Part shown: piece by piece, positions 41,746-51,515 of the stretch | Layout: the number at the start of each line of letters is the position of its first letter | Numbering within the stretch: position 1 is the first letter of the stretch | From: Flavobacteriia bacterium | Lineage (GTDB): Bacteria; Bacteroidota; Bacteroidia; Flavobacteriales; Flavobacteriaceae | Direction: 5' to 3' | Assembly (NCBI GenBank): GCA_004293165.1 | Contig: RDYL01000002.1 | Coordinates: 248,001 to 312,000 of the forward strand | DNA: 64,000 nt | Program-made: the position numbers and the translations under genes | Notes under the pieces: model-generated | The model's input: the letters and a program-made list of their open reading frames with translations, nothing else | Database searches by the model: none | Told to the model about the DNA's origin: nothing

Positions 41746-43176
41746 ATGCCAACAAACAAAAAAACTAAAATTGTTGCTACACTAGGACCCGCTTGTAGTA
41801 CAAAAGAAGTGATTAAAAACATGATAGATGCAGGAGTGAATGTTTTTAGAATTAACTTTTCGCACGCTGATTATACTGATGTTTCAGAACGAATCAAAAT
41901 CATTAGAGAATTAAATGATGAATATGGTTACACAACTTCAATTTTAGGAGATTTACAAGGTCCTAAATTACGTGTAGGCGTTATGAAAGAGGATGTAGTA
42001 GTAAGCAAAGGTGATAAAATAACTTTCACAACAGCTGAAGATATTTTAGGAACTGCCTCTCGTGTTTATATGAATTATAAAGAATTTCCAAAAGATGTAA
42101 ATCCTGGGGAAAGAATTTTACTTGACGACGGAAAGTTAATTTTTGAAGTTACAAAAACAGACAAAAACACAGAAGTTGAAGCTGTAGTGGTTCAAGGTGG
42201 TCCTTTGAAATCTAAAAAAGGAGTTAACTTACCAAATACAAAAGTATCATTACCAGCTTTAACAGAAAAGGATATTCGCGATGCTAAGTTTGCTATTGAA
42301 AATAAAGTAGATTGGATTGCATTATCTTTTGTTAGAACACCACAAGATTTAGAAGATTTACAAGATTTGATAACTGAACATTCAGAACATAAAATTCCAA
42401 TTATTGCTAAAATTGAAAAACCGGAAGCGGTTGAAAATATCGATAAAATTGTAGCTTTTTGTGATGGATTAATGGTTGCTCGTGGCGATTTAGGTGTGGA
42501 AGTTCCTGCGGAAGAAGTTCCGTTGATTCAGAAAAAATTGATTCATAGAGCGAAAACGGCTCGTATTCCTGTAATTGTGGCAACACAAATGATGGAAACC
42601 ATGATAACTTCATTAACTCCTACAAGAGCAGAAGTAAATGACGTTGCAAACTCTGTAATGGACGGAGCAGATGCAGTAATGTTATCTGGAGAAACATCGG
42701 TAGGTAATTATCCAGTAGAGGTAATTGAAACCATGACTCGTATTATTGAAAGTGTTGAAGATTCGCCACTTATTAAAGTGCCTATTTCGCAACCACAAAT
42801 AAAAAACCAACGTTTTATTACTAAATCCATTTGTTATCATGCTTCTTTAATGGCCGATTCCATTAATGCAAAAGCGATTACAACTTTAACTAATTCAGGT
42901 TATACGGCATTTCAAATTTCAGCATGGCGACCAAAATCACATATTTTAGTATTTACTTCTAACCATAGAATTTTAACACAATTGAATCTTTTATGGGGAG
43001 TAAGAGCTTACTTCTACGATAAATTAGTAAGTACAGATGATACTATTGATGACATCAACACCATTTGTAAAGAAAGAAAATATGTAAAAAAAGGTGATAT
43101 GGTAGTAAACCTAGCAGCAATGCCAATTGTAGCTAAAGGAATGGTGAACACCATGCGAGTTTCAGAAATAGAATAA
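41746..43176 (+). CDS. pyk: Pyruvate kinase
   Basis: The 476-aa enzyme makes pyruvate and ATP from phosphoenolpyruvate. Motifs: VATLGPACSTKEVI, FRINFSHADY, catalytic Lys/metal region IIAKIEKPEAVEN, MVARGDLGVEVP, and TRAEVNDVANSVMDGADAVM. The C-terminal allosteric domain is present (about 345-476). Intact; followed by a strong terminator. Confidence 0.97.
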   Translation: MPTNKKTKIVATLGPACSTKEVIKNMIDAGVNVFRINFSHADYTDVSERIKIIRELNDEYGYTTSILGDLQGPKLRVGVMKEDVVVSKGDKITFTTAEDILGTASRVYMNYKEFPKDVNPGERILLDDGKLIFEVTKTDKNTEVEAVVVQGGPLKSKKGVNLPNTKVSLPALTEKDIRDAKFAIENKVDWIALSFVRTPQDLEDLQDLITEHSEHKIPIIAKIEKPEAVENIDKIVAFCDGLMVARGDLGVEVPAEEVPLIQKKLIHRAKTARIPVIVATQMMETMITSLTPTRAEVNDVANSVMDGADAVMLSGETSVGNYPVEVIETMTRIIESVEDSPLIKVPISQPQIKNQRFITKSICYHASLMADSINAKAITTLTNSGYTAFQISAWRPKSHILVFTSNHRILTQLNLLWGVRAYFYDKLVSTDDTIDDINTICKERKYVKKGDMVVNLAAMPIVAKGMVNTMRVSEIE

Positions 43177-43198
43177 CAGAATTTTAATACTAAAAAAT

Positions 43199-43227
43199 GA
43201 GTGCTAAATTACTTTAGCACTCGTTTT
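43199..43227 (+). terminator. Intrinsic terminator of pyk
   Basis: GAGTGCTAAA and TTTAGCACTC pair perfectly over TTAC and are followed by GTTTTTG, 22 bp after the stop. Confidence 0.88.
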
Positions 43228-43265
43228 TGTTTTATTTAAGTTCTGGTTAGTGTTTTTAATTGATT

Positions 43266-43802
43266 TTAAGCAGCTATTTTTTCAAACGCAATAAAATTTG
43301 TCACTTCTCCTTTGTTATTGAAAATTGGAAAGCCTTTGATGTGACATTTGTATAACGAACCATCTTTGCAATAATTGATTACGTTTTTCTCAAACGGTAC
43401 TTTGTTTAAAATGGCTTGTCTAATTTCATTACTAACTTGTAAATCTGTTTTAGCCCCTTGAAACATTTTTGGCGAGTTTCCAATCACTTCATTTGCTTCA
43501 TAGCCGTTCATTTTGTGTATGTTTTTACTAGCGAAAACAATTTTTAACTGCGCATCGGTAACCACAATAACGGTTTCATCTTGAAGACTTTCTTTATAAT
43601 CCCACACCGTATTCCATTGATTTTTGTTAGCAATTTGATGTAACGATCGCACATCATGTAGCACTACATTGGTTTGCAACAAATACTGAGAAAAAATATC
43701 CCAAGATACTAGCGGCATTGCTTTCATAGCAACTTTTTCATACTGTTTTGCAAACGCAGCATCATACACTTTGAACTCCATATCCGATGTTATTTTTGTC
43801 AA
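43266..43802 (-). CDS. PAS (LOV-like) domain protein
   Basis: In this 178-aa protein, residues about 74-176 form one PAS domain (VIVVTDAQLKIVFASKNI; NYCKDGSLYKCHIKGFPIFN). The helix segment GNSPKMFQG (108-116) aligns with the LOV signature GRNCRFLQG, but the photoactive Cys is P111, so flavin-adduct photochemistry is not expected. The N-terminal 70 residues have no known domain. There is no output domain, so it would act through a partner. It appears monocistronic, between pyk and dinB. Confidence 0.85.
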   Translation of the reverse strand: MTKITSDMEFKVYDAAFAKQYEKVAMKAMPLVSWDIFSQYLLQTNVVLHDVRSLHQIANKNQWNTVWDYKESLQDETVIVVTDAQLKIVFASKNIHKMNGYEANEVIGNSPKMFQGAKTDLQVSNEIRQAILNKVPFEKNVINYCKDGSLYKCHIKGFPIFNNKGEVTNFIAFEKIAA

Positions 43803-43863
43803 AACTAAAAAGAAAAATGAATCAACAAGTTAGAAAACACAACTTTAACGCTTGTTTAAGTAA

Positions 43864-44961
43864 CTAAAACTCAAACTTCAATTGCACCGAAACACTTTTT
43901 TGAGGCAATACAATATTCGTTTTTTCTTCATTGTTTAAGTTGTGGATGGAAATTCCTAGCAATCGCACAGAGTCTCTTAACCGCTCTTGGTAAAGTAAAT
44001 CTTTAGCTACGTCTAAAATAATGTGTTTGTCGTTTACAAAATACGGCAAGGTTTTGCTTCGGGTTTGTAAGGTGAAGTCGGAGTATTTTATTTTTAAGGT
44101 GATGGTTTTTCCTGAGATTTTACTTTTTTGTAGGCGTTTTTCTAATTCATTAGCGATACTTTTCAAACGTTCTTCCATGAAAATTTCGGAAGATAAATTC
44201 TCGTTGAAAGTGCGCTCAGCTCCTACCGATTTAATTTTCCGGTTGGGTTTTACCGAACTATTGTGAATACCTCGCACAATTTGAAAATAATGAAACCCGC
44301 TGTTTCCAAAATGTTTTTCCAAGTATTCCATAGGCTTTTGTTTTAAATCGAACCCAGTAAAAATGCCCAATTGGTACATTTTTTCGGCCGTGACTTTACC
44401 TACACCATAGAATTTTTTTATGTCTAATTTTTCTAAAAACACTTCTACCTCATCTGGATTTACCGTTTTTTGTCCGTTAGGTTTGTTGTAATCTGAAGCA
44501 ATTTTTGCTACAAATTTATTGACGGAAATTCCTGCCGAAGCCGTAAGACCAACTTCATCAAAAATGCGTTTTCTGATTTCTTGAGCAATTAATGTGGCAC
44601 TTGGATTGCCTTTTTTATTCTCAGTAACATCTAAATAGGCTTCATCAAGCGATAACGGTTCAACTAAATCAGTATAATCGAGGAAAATCTTTCTAATTTG
44701 TTTAGAAATTTCTTTATATCGATCAAATCGGGGTGGTACAAAAATTAAATCAGGGCATAATTTTTTAGCTTGAATACCGCTAATAGCACTTCGAACTCCA
44801 AATTTTCTAGCTTCGTAACTTGCTGCACTAACAACGCCTCTAATTTCACTTCCGCCTACCGCCAATGGTTTTCCTTTCAACTCAGGATTATCCATTTGCT
44901 CTACCGATGCATAAAACGCATCCATATCCACATGAATTATTTTGCGGTAATGCTCACTCAT
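43864..44961 (-). CDS. dinB: DNA polymerase IV (Y family)
   Basis: The 365-aa error-prone translesion polymerase has catalytic acids in IIHVDMDAFYASVEQ and EPLSLDEAYLDVT, two HhH motifs around KKFYGVGKVTAEKMYQLG, and a little-finger domain ending in VSVQLKFEF, which may serve as a clamp-binding tail. It follows the recombinase-family gene by 3 bp, so the two are co-transcribed. Confidence 0.95.
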   Translation of the reverse strand: MSEHYRKIIHVDMDAFYASVEQMDNPELKGKPLAVGGSEIRGVVSAASYEARKFGVRSAISGIQAKKLCPDLIFVPPRFDRYKEISKQIRKIFLDYTDLVEPLSLDEAYLDVTENKKGNPSATLIAQEIRKRIFDEVGLTASAGISVNKFVAKIASDYNKPNGQKTVNPDEVEVFLEKLDIKKFYGVGKVTAEKMYQLGIFTGFDLKQKPMEYLEKHFGNSGFHYFQIVRGIHNSSVKPNRKIKSVGAERTFNENLSSEIFMEERLKSIANELEKRLQKSKISGKTITLKIKYSDFTLQTRSKTLPYFVNDKHIILDVAKDLLYQERLRDSVRLLGISIHNLNNEEKTNIVLPQKSVSVQLKFEF

Positions 44962-44964
44962 AAA

Positions 44965-46989
44965 CTATTCGGTAGGAAAAAAGAAACTCAACGGTTTTCT
45001 AAAAAAATGTTGTTTTATGGAAGTGATTATAGGTCTTAATTCAGTTAATGGAATATTTCGCGAACGAAATGCCAATCCAAGCGACAAGCTAAAACTAACT
45101 AAAAAATTCACGAAACCAATAATTCCTATCCCTAAAATGCCCCAAAACAACATGACATTATTCACCATATAATCAGCTCCATATACTGCTAATGCAAGAT
45201 TTCCACTGGCAAAAGTAATGTGCCGTATGTCTAAATTTAATCCTAAAAATAACCCGATTGAAGCCGTACTTCCCAAGAAAATTCCAAACCAAAAATTAGA
45301 AATAATACCTGCCCAATAATGTTCATACCATTTTGAAATTTTATCAGCCTTAGCTTTTCCAAAGTTTAACTTTAACAACGGATGTTCTTGAATTCGGTAA
45401 TACACATTAAAATGTTTATCGCGGTTCGCAATACTTCCAGAAATAATTCCCGATAAAAACAAGAAAAAACCAGCTATAGCGGCATGAAAAATCGCTAAAG
45501 AATGCACTGGGCTTAAATCAGTAACTAATTTTTCCCATTTGGTTTCGGCAATGTTGTAGTTGAAACCCAAATCGATTAACCAAATTCCCAATAGCGCCAC
45601 TGGAAAAGCCATCAGCACATTTCCTACAAACGCAATAAACTGGGAACGAAACAAACGAGCAAATAAAACAGCAAAACTGTTGTGTTTTTCTCCATCTCCA
45701 TTGGCTTGTTTTTTTAAACCGTCTTCTAAAGCGCTAATTAAAGCTGCCGCCGTCATGGCAGGTTGTTTGGTTGCTAAAGTAAAACCTAAAATATAAATTG
45801 CAATGAAACCAAACGAATAATTCATACTGTAAAAAAAGGCATGACCAAAATCTGAAGTTTCTAATTTTGACAATAATAATTTTATGATACACAAAATCCC
45901 AACAATTAAACCACCACCAATTGCCGCATATAACATTTTGAAATATTCGGTTTTCGATTCAGTAATGTAATGTTCGCCTGTTTTTGCGGTGTGCTGTGTA
46001 ATTTCGTATGACAACAATTGCGTGCTTTCGGCAAACAATTTTCTAACGTTGGTTTTTAAACAGTTGTATTTAACTAACTTAATGGCTAATTCTATTGACT
46101 TTGATTTCTTTTCTTCGGGTTTATCGATTACTAAAAGTGGTAATAAAACGCCAATACGGTACAAGTGCTGTTTTATACTGAGTAAGTTTTGGTTCACGCG
46201 TAACGAAATACCGAATTTAGAGGAGTTTTGAAAGGCTTTCTCAACAAAATCATTACATTGACCATACAGTATAAGTAATTGCTTAAAATTTATATCTAAT
46301 GATGTAGTATAAAATTCAGATTCTTTACTTCTAATAGTATGTTCAATGGCGTATAATTCCTTTTCAAAAGCCGCAAACGGACTTTCTAAACCAGAATATT
46401 CGGGAACCATTTTCATTACATCTGTTTCCAATGCTTTTCCACTTGTTCGTTGTGCTAACAAATTAATAGCTTGCATTACTTCATACATTGGGGAACTAGC
46501 ATCAACCGATTCATAAATGGTTTCAAATTGAAACAAATCGAAAAGTGTTTCTAACTCTACTTTCGGAATTTTATTAATCCAAACAGGATCAGAATCTACA
46601 TAAAAAATCTGATTTAAAACGTATTGTAACGTGTTTTTTGGTGCTTGATATGGTAGGATTTTGGCAAACAATCGCTTTTTAACTTCGTAAAAGAAATCGA
46701 TGTCTTGTAAAATTCCTGCATCGGTTAAAATGGCATCGAAGTTTTTGTTTGCTAACACCATTTTTAAATACATCATAAAATTTTCCCTTTCTTCTGGGTG
46801 GTTCAAAAAGAAATCTATTAAAGGCGAAATACTAAATTTCAGGATTTTTTTTGGGCTTTTCGGACGAATAACATTGACCAATTGAACCAATATGTCGATG
46901 TCATTTTCTTCATCTTTCCATAACTGCAATTCATTAAAATACTTTTTAATGATGACATCGGGTGTGGTATTCGTTTTTCTTTGTAGCAT
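44965..46989 (-). CDS. Gcr-type 'site-specific recombinase' family membrane protein
   Basis: The 674-aa protein resembles the COG4389/PF10136 family named after a gonococcal regulator (Gcr). Residues about 1-330 are helical and soluble; about 345-655 hold roughly seven TM helices (YAAIGGGLIVGILCIIKLLL; FVGNVLMAFPVALLGIWLI). There is no tyrosine or serine recombinase site, so the family name is doubtful and a membrane function is more likely. Upstream of and coupled to dinB. Confidence 0.8.
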   Translation of the reverse strand: MLQRKTNTTPDVIIKKYFNELQLWKDEENDIDILVQLVNVIRPKSPKKILKFSISPLIDFFLNHPEERENFMMYLKMVLANKNFDAILTDAGILQDIDFFYEVKKRLFAKILPYQAPKNTLQYVLNQIFYVDSDPVWINKIPKVELETLFDLFQFETIYESVDASSPMYEVMQAINLLAQRTSGKALETDVMKMVPEYSGLESPFAAFEKELYAIEHTIRSKESEFYTTSLDINFKQLLILYGQCNDFVEKAFQNSSKFGISLRVNQNLLSIKQHLYRIGVLLPLLVIDKPEEKKSKSIELAIKLVKYNCLKTNVRKLFAESTQLLSYEITQHTAKTGEHYITESKTEYFKMLYAAIGGGLIVGILCIIKLLLSKLETSDFGHAFFYSMNYSFGFIAIYILGFTLATKQPAMTAAALISALEDGLKKQANGDGEKHNSFAVLFARLFRSQFIAFVGNVLMAFPVALLGIWLIDLGFNYNIAETKWEKLVTDLSPVHSLAIFHAAIAGFFLFLSGIISGSIANRDKHFNVYYRIQEHPLLKLNFGKAKADKISKWYEHYWAGIISNFWFGIFLGSTASIGLFLGLNLDIRHITFASGNLALAVYGADYMVNNVMLFWGILGIGIIGFVNFLVSFSLSLGLAFRSRNIPLTELRPIITSIKQHFFRKPLSFFFPTE

Positions 46990-47073
46990 ATTTCTTAATT
47001 TGCTCTAATATGTGTAAAGATACAAATTGAAAGGATTTTTTCGTAATTTAGATGCCTAAATAAAAAATGAATT

Positions 47074-47544
47074 TTGGTAGAAATAGAACGCAAATACCTC
47101 GTTACCAATTGCGATTTCATCACGGAAAGCAATGAAAACTTTAGAATTGTTCAAGGTTATTTGAATTCAAATCCAGAGAGAACGGTTCGAGTTAGAATTA
47201 AAGGAGACAAAGGATTTTTAACCATAAAAGGATTAGGAAACGAATCAGGCATGACGCGTTTTGAATGGGAAAAAGAAATTTCAATTACCGAAGCAGAAGC
47301 GTTGTTACAATTATGCGAACATGGCGTAATTGATAAAACCAGGCATCATGTATTTTATGAAAACCATCTATTTGAAGTGGATGTTTTTTATGGTGAAAAC
47401 GAAGGTCTAATCGTAGCTGAAATTGAACTACAATCGGAAAACGAAACTTTTTTTAAACCTAATTGGCTAGGAAATGAAGTTACTTCTGACGAACGGTATT
47501 ACAATTCGTTTTTAAGCAATCATCCGTTTAAATCTTGGAAATAA
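47074..47544 (+). CDS. CYTH domain protein with a TTG start
   Basis: This 156-aa single-domain CYTH protein opens with the diagnostic E-x-E-x-K signature as VEIERKYLV, and has VRVRIKGDKGFLTIKG and FEVDVFYGENEGLIVAEIEL. Related enzymes hydrolyse or synthesise polyphosphates (triphosphate tunnel metalloenzymes). The only possible initiator in frame is TTG at 47074, since TGA lies two codons upstream. An ATG at 47067 is out of frame and would give a 23-codon overlapping frame. Confidence 0.9.
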   Translation: MVEIERKYLVTNCDFITESNENFRIVQGYLNSNPERTVRVRIKGDKGFLTIKGLGNESGMTRFEWEKEISITEAEALLQLCEHGVIDKTRHHVFYENHLFEVDVFYGENEGLIVAEIELQSENETFFKPNWLGNEVTSDERYYNSFLSNHPFKSWK

Positions 47545-47545
47545 G

Positions 47546-48046
47546 TTATTCTACAATTTCTAAACTTACGCGTAATGGAGAGCGACCATTATTATGAGAA
47601 ATGTCTAAAAAAGGTCTTTTAGCCATATCAATTTCTCTTTTTCGAGTATGAGGTCCTCTGTCATTTATAGTTACAACAACACTTTTTTTGTTGGCTAAAT
47701 TGGTCACTTTTACTTTAGTGCCAAATTTTAGTGTTTTATGAGCTGCGGTATATTTTTTATTACTAAAAACTTGCCCACTTGCCGTTCTTCTTCCGTTTAA
47801 TTTATCGGAATAATGAGAAGCTTCTACATTTTTCTTGTATAATTTGGTTTTAAGATTAGCCAAAGAGTCGGTAACTTTTAGAGAATCCGATTTTTTTATC
47901 GAATCTAAAACACGAAGCGAATCTTTTTTCTTAACCGTATCATATAAAGAAGCTTTTCTAACAAATCCTGGTTTGGATTCATTAGAAAAGCCTACTAATA
48001 TTGTAATAAGCAACACAAACGCTACAATTATGATGTTTTTCTTCAT
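47546..48046 (-). CDS. RlpA-like double-psi beta-barrel protein
   Basis: This 166-aa exported protein has a signal/anchor (IIIVAFVLLITILVGFS), a Ser/Lys/Asp-rich linker with a repeated KKxDSLxVxDS pattern (about 38-70), and a C-terminal RlpA domain: ASHYSDKLNGRRTASGQVF, then VVVTINDRGPHTRKREIDM with the catalytic-type Asp. RlpA proteins are septal lytic transglycosylases acting on denuded peptidoglycan. No SPOR domain is present, unlike the proteobacterial form. Confidence 0.9.
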   Translation of the reverse strand: MKKNIIIVAFVLLITILVGFSNESKPGFVRKASLYDTVKKKDSLRVLDSIKKSDSLKVTDSLANLKTKLYKKNVEASHYSDKLNGRRTASGQVFSNKKYTAAHKTLKFGTKVKVTNLANKKSVVVTINDRGPHTRKREIDMAKRPFLDISHNNGRSPLRVSLEIVE

Positions 48047-48090
48047 TCTATTTTGTTTTTGTTATACCTATTACGAATGAGTTATAAATA

Positions 48091-48516
48091 CTAATTGAAC
48101 CAGTTAGCCCAAGGAAGTCTTGATAAGATTAATAATAAACCTAAAGTATAGAAAACGGCAATCTTTTTGAACTTACCATTGTTACTTTCTTCTTTTTTAT
48201 GTTTCGACCAACCTATTGTAATAAGAGCCAAAGCTATAATATTAATCAATGGATGTTCTAACGAAGTTAATCGCATAGCCGCATCTTTCATGTTTCCTAA
48301 TTGGTCAGCACCAAGAGGAGAAACAAAATACAAAATCAAACCAATTAACAATTGAATATGACAAATAATCAGGGTAAATAAAGACAAACGTAAATCTTTG
48401 TCTTTAAATATTTTTTTAGAAGTTAATCCAAAAATGGCATTGAATAAAGCCAGCAACAATAATCCCAAAGCTGCATAAGCTAAAATAGAGTGAACATTTT
48501 TAATAGTTTCGTACAT
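48091..48516 (-). CDS. Four-helix cytochrome b-like membrane protein
   Basis: The 141-aa protein has four TM segments (about 10-30, 42-66, 88-105, 117-137) and His residues inside or near them (NVHSILAYAALG; IICHIQLLIGLIL; LEHPLINIIALAL). This fits the small flavobacterial proteins annotated as cytochrome B. Heme binding is inferred from His placement. It has its own TATATTTG promoter. Confidence 0.75.
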   Translation of the reverse strand: MYETIKNVHSILAYAALGLLLLALFNAIFGLTSKKIFKDKDLRLSLFTLIICHIQLLIGLILYFVSPLGADQLGNMKDAAMRLTSLEHPLINIIALALITIGWSKHKKEESNNGKFKKIAVFYTLGLLLILSRLPWANWFN

Positions 48517-48540
48517 ACCTAAATATTTTATTGTGAGTTA

Positions 48541-48548
48541 CAAATATA
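48541..48548 (-). promoter_or_regulatory. -7 element of the cytochrome b-like gene
   Basis: Read leftwards TATATTTG matches TAnnTTTG, 25 bp before the ATG at 48516. Confidence 0.5.
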
Positions 48549-48559
48549 AGAAATTAAAA

Positions 48560-48591
48560 AACCTCTCACTCAAAAAAATGAGTAAGAGGTT
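48560..48591 (-). terminator. Intrinsic terminator of the pgi operon
   Basis: Read leftwards, AACCTCTTACTC and GAGTGAGAGGTT pair fully (one wobble) over a T-rich loop and are followed by TTTTTAATT. It lies 23 bp after the pgi stop and just upstream of the cytochrome b-like promoter. Confidence 0.85.
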
Positions 48592-48613
48592 TTAATTATA
48601 AATTTTGATTTTC

Positions 48614-50251
48614 TTATTTTAAGTATGCTTTCAATAAAAATGAAGTAGAACTATCATGTGTTTTCACTTCTTTTGACACTATTTCATCTAATATTGAGTT
48701 TGCTAATTGCTTACCGAGTTCAACACCCCATTGATCATAACTAAAAATGTTCCAAATAATTCCTTGAACAAAAATTTTGTGTTCATACATTGCCACCAAT
48801 GCTCCTAATGTTTCTGGAGTTAATTTATTGATAAGAATGGTATTGGTTGGTTTATTTCCTGTAAACACTTTAAATGGCAATAGAAAATCAGCTTTTTCCC
48901 CTGAAATTCCTTGTTTTTCGAATTCTGCTTTTACTTGTGCTTCCGTTTTACCCATTAATAAGGCTTCGGTTTGAGCGAAAAAATTCGACATTAATTTATC
49001 GTGATGGTCTTTATTTCCGTATAACGAATTTTTAAACCCGATAAAATCGGTTGGTATTAATTTTGTTCCTTGATGAATTAATTGAAAAAAAGCATGTTGG
49101 GAATTGGTTCCTGGTTCGCCCCAAATAATTGTACCTGTTTGATAATTTACAGGTTTTCCATCTCTTCCAATACTTTTTCCGTTGCTTTCCATAATACCTT
49201 GTTGTAGGTAGGGTGCTAACTTTTGTAAATATTGCGTGTAAGGAATTAAAGCTTCACTTTCAGCTCCAAAAAAGTTATTGTACCAAATGCTCAATAAAGC
49301 TAAAATAACAGGAATATTTTTGTCAAATGATTCGTTTTTGAAATGTTCGTCCATTTCATTGGCGCCTTTCAACAACTTATCAAAGTTATCAAATCCTACA
49401 GCTAAACTAACGGATAAACCTACAGCACTCCATAATGAAAAACGACCTCCAACCCAATCCCACATTGGAAAAACGTTGTCTGGATTAATTCCAAACTCAG
49501 TCACTTTTTGCAGATTAGTTGAAACCGCCACAAAATGTTTGGCTACATCTTCTTGAGTTGCTGATTGTAAAAACCAACTTCTTATAGTTTCCGCATTTGA
49601 TAAGGTTTCTTGCGTTGTGAAGGTTTTAGAAACTACTACAAATAAAGTGGTTTCTGGATTTAATTTTTTGATGATTTCATTTACATGATCGCCATCTACG
49701 TTTGAAACAAAGTGAACGTTTAAATGATTTTTATAAAATTGTAAAGCCTCAACAATCATCGCTGGACCTAAATCTGAACCACCAATACCAATGTTTACAA
49801 TATCTGTAAATGATTTTCCAGTAAAACCTTTTTTATTCCCAGAAATAACTTCGTTAGAAAAGTTTTTAATTTTATTTTTTACCGAATATATTTCAGGCAT
49901 CACGTTAACTCCATCAACCATTACCTTAGCTGATTCTTTAGCGCGTAAAGCTGTATGTAAAACTGCTCTATTTTCGGTTTGATTAATTATATCACCTTCA
50001 AAATAGCTTGCAATGGCTTGTTTTAATTGAACTTCATTTGCTAATTGTAGTAGCAAATCTAGTGTTTCTTGATTGGCAATGTTTTTAGAATAATCCACTA
50101 AAAAATCATTCCATTGGATGTGAAATTTTGATGCTCTTTCAGAATCAGAAGCAAACAAATCTTTCATAGGTGTTTGATTCATTTTTTCAAAATGATCTTG
50201 AATTTTTTGCCAAGTAGCTGTTTGAGAAGGATTTATTTTTGGTAATGCCAT
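48614..50251 (-). CDS. pgi: Glucose-6-phosphate isomerase
   Basis: This 545-aa enzyme interconverts glucose-6-phosphate and fructose-6-phosphate. Signature regions: [59 protein letters not shown] (catalytic His) and [13 protein letters not shown] (catalytic Lys). It is normal in length. Its ATG overlaps the last base of the M23 gene stop, so translation is coupled; last gene of the four-gene operon. Confidence 0.97.
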   Translation of the reverse strand: MALPKINPSQTATWQKIQDHFEKMNQTPMKDLFASDSERASKFHIQWNDFLVDYSKNIANQETLDLLLQLANEVQLKQAIASYFEGDIINQTENRAVLHTALRAKESAKVMVDGVNVMPEIYSVKNKIKNFSNEVISGNKKGFTGKSFTDIVNIGIGGSDLGPAMIVEALQFYKNHLNVHFVSNVDGDHVNEIIKKLNPETTLFVVVSKTFTTQETLSNAETIRSWFLQSATQEDVAKHFVAVSTNLQKVTEFGINPDNVFPMWDWVGGRFSLWSAVGLSVSLAVGFDNFDKLLKGANEMDEHFKNESFDKNIPVILALLSIWYNNFFGAESEALIPYTQYLQKLAPYLQQGIMESNGKSIGRDGKPVNYQTGTIIWGEPGTNSQHAFFQLIHQGTKLIPTDFIGFKNSLYGNKDHHDKLMSNFFAQTEALLMGKTEAQVKAEFEKQGISGEKADFLLPFKVFTGNKPTNTILINKLTPETLGALVAMYEHKIFVQGIIWNIFSYDQWGVELGKQLANSILDEIVSKEVKTHDSSTSFLLKAYLK

Positions 50252-51489
50252 TATTCTTTAAATTTTATTGCGGTTATACTATCTAATTCTTTTTTCAAAG
50301 GAGCTATATGTGCTAAATATTTTTGCTTGTGTGAATTGCTCATGGGTTCAGCATTTGGTAATTTTAAACGCAATGGGTCTACTTGCACACCATTTTTCCA
50401 AAAACGATAACAAACATGGGGGCCTGTTGCCAAACCCGTACTTCCAACTTTTCCAATAACTTGACCTTGTGAAACACGTTGCCCGTTTCTTACTGAAATT
50501 TTAGACATGTGAAGATATTGGGTAGCATACGTTGAACTATGGCGAACTTTAACAAAATTTCCATTACCTGCAGTATATCCTGTACGCTCTACTACTCCAG
50601 ATGCTGTTGTTTTAATTGGTGTTCCGTGAGGTGCTGCATAATCTGTTCCGTTATGTGCTTTAAAACGCATTTGAACAGGGTGAAAACGTCTTCCTGAAAA
50701 ACGCGAGGAGATTCTAAAATAATCTAAAGGCGCTTTTAAGAACATGCTTTTTAAACCCTTACCATTTTCGTCATAATAATCTTCATACTTTTGTTTTTCA
50801 GACAATTTGTATGGAAAAGCAAATATCTTTTTCCCTTTATTTTCAAAATAAGAAGCTTCAATACTTTCAACTCCTACATATATTGAATCGTCTATATAGC
50901 GTTCGTTTATAGTAACTGCAAATTTATCCCCTTTCTGAATTTTAAAGAAATCGACGGTATATGCATAAATATTTGCTAATCTATTCGCTAAACCAGCACT
51001 AACTCCAGCATTACTTAAAGTTTCAGATAAAGAACCTTCTATTTCTGCTGCCACTACTCTTCTTCGTAAAGTGGTTGGTTTTTGTTTATTTGATACTACA
51101 ATTGAATCTCTAAAATCAACTACGGTATAATTAATTCTATCTTCAATATACACCAAAGCTTGTAGGGTGTTTGGCTTTTTCTTGTCTAAAAATAAAATAT
51201 AAGGTTTCCCTGCTTTTATTCTTCTTACATTGAAAGAATCTTTTACTTTTTCAGTAACATCGTGGATACGTAAACTATCTTTTAATGGAAATTTTTCTAA
51301 TATTTTTCCAAAAGTATCTCCTGAACGAATAGTATCTTGCACCACTTTATAATCGTTAAAAGTAAACCCATACTCTTTAATTATTGGTTCTTTTTTAACT
51401 AATGCTTTTTTGGCTTTCTCACTATCATCTTTTGAATTACAAGCTGTGAAAAGACTAATAAATAAAATGGCAAATACTAAATATCTCAA
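50251..51489 (-). CDS. M23-family peptidase lipoprotein
   Basis: The 412-aa protein has a lipoprotein signal ([15 protein letters not shown]). Residues about 35-270 are a long N-terminal domain with [18 protein letters not shown] (LysM/OapA-like). The M23/LytM domain follows: H279 and D283 ([11 protein letters not shown]) and [14 protein letters not shown]. In standard LytM enzymes the last motif is HLH; here it is H358-V-C360, so Cys replaces a zinc-ligand His. Cys can also bind zinc, and I recall the HVC form in other Bacteroidetes, so activity is not excluded. Likely a peptidoglycan endopeptidase. Confidence 0.88.
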   Translation of the reverse strand: MRYLVFAILFISLFTACNSKDDSEKAKKALVKKEPIIKEYGFTFNDYKVVQDTIRSGDTFGKILEKFPLKDSLRIHDVTEKVKDSFNVRRIKAGKPYILFLDKKKPNTLQALVYIEDRINYTVVDFRDSIVVSNKQKPTTLRRRVVAAEIEGSLSETLSNAGVSAGLANRLANIYAYTVDFFKIQKGDKFAVTINERYIDDSIYVGVESIEASYFENKGKKIFAFPYKLSEKQKYEDYYDENGKGLKSMFLKAPLDYFRISSRFSGRRFHPVQMRFKAHNGTDYAAPHGTPIKTTASGVVERTGYTAGNGNFVKVRHSSTYATQYLHMSKISVRNGQRVSQGQVIGKVGSTGLATGPHVCYRFWKNGVQVDPLRLKLPNAEPMSNSHKQKYLAHIAPLKKELDSITAIKFKE

Positions 51490-51515
51490 TGTTTTGTGTT
51501 TTGTGCTATAAGCGA

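Noticed and set aside
44965..46989. Integrase or recombinase marking a genomic island
   Set aside because: Despite the family name the protein has no recombinase active site and is mostly transmembrane; flanking genes are housekeeping.
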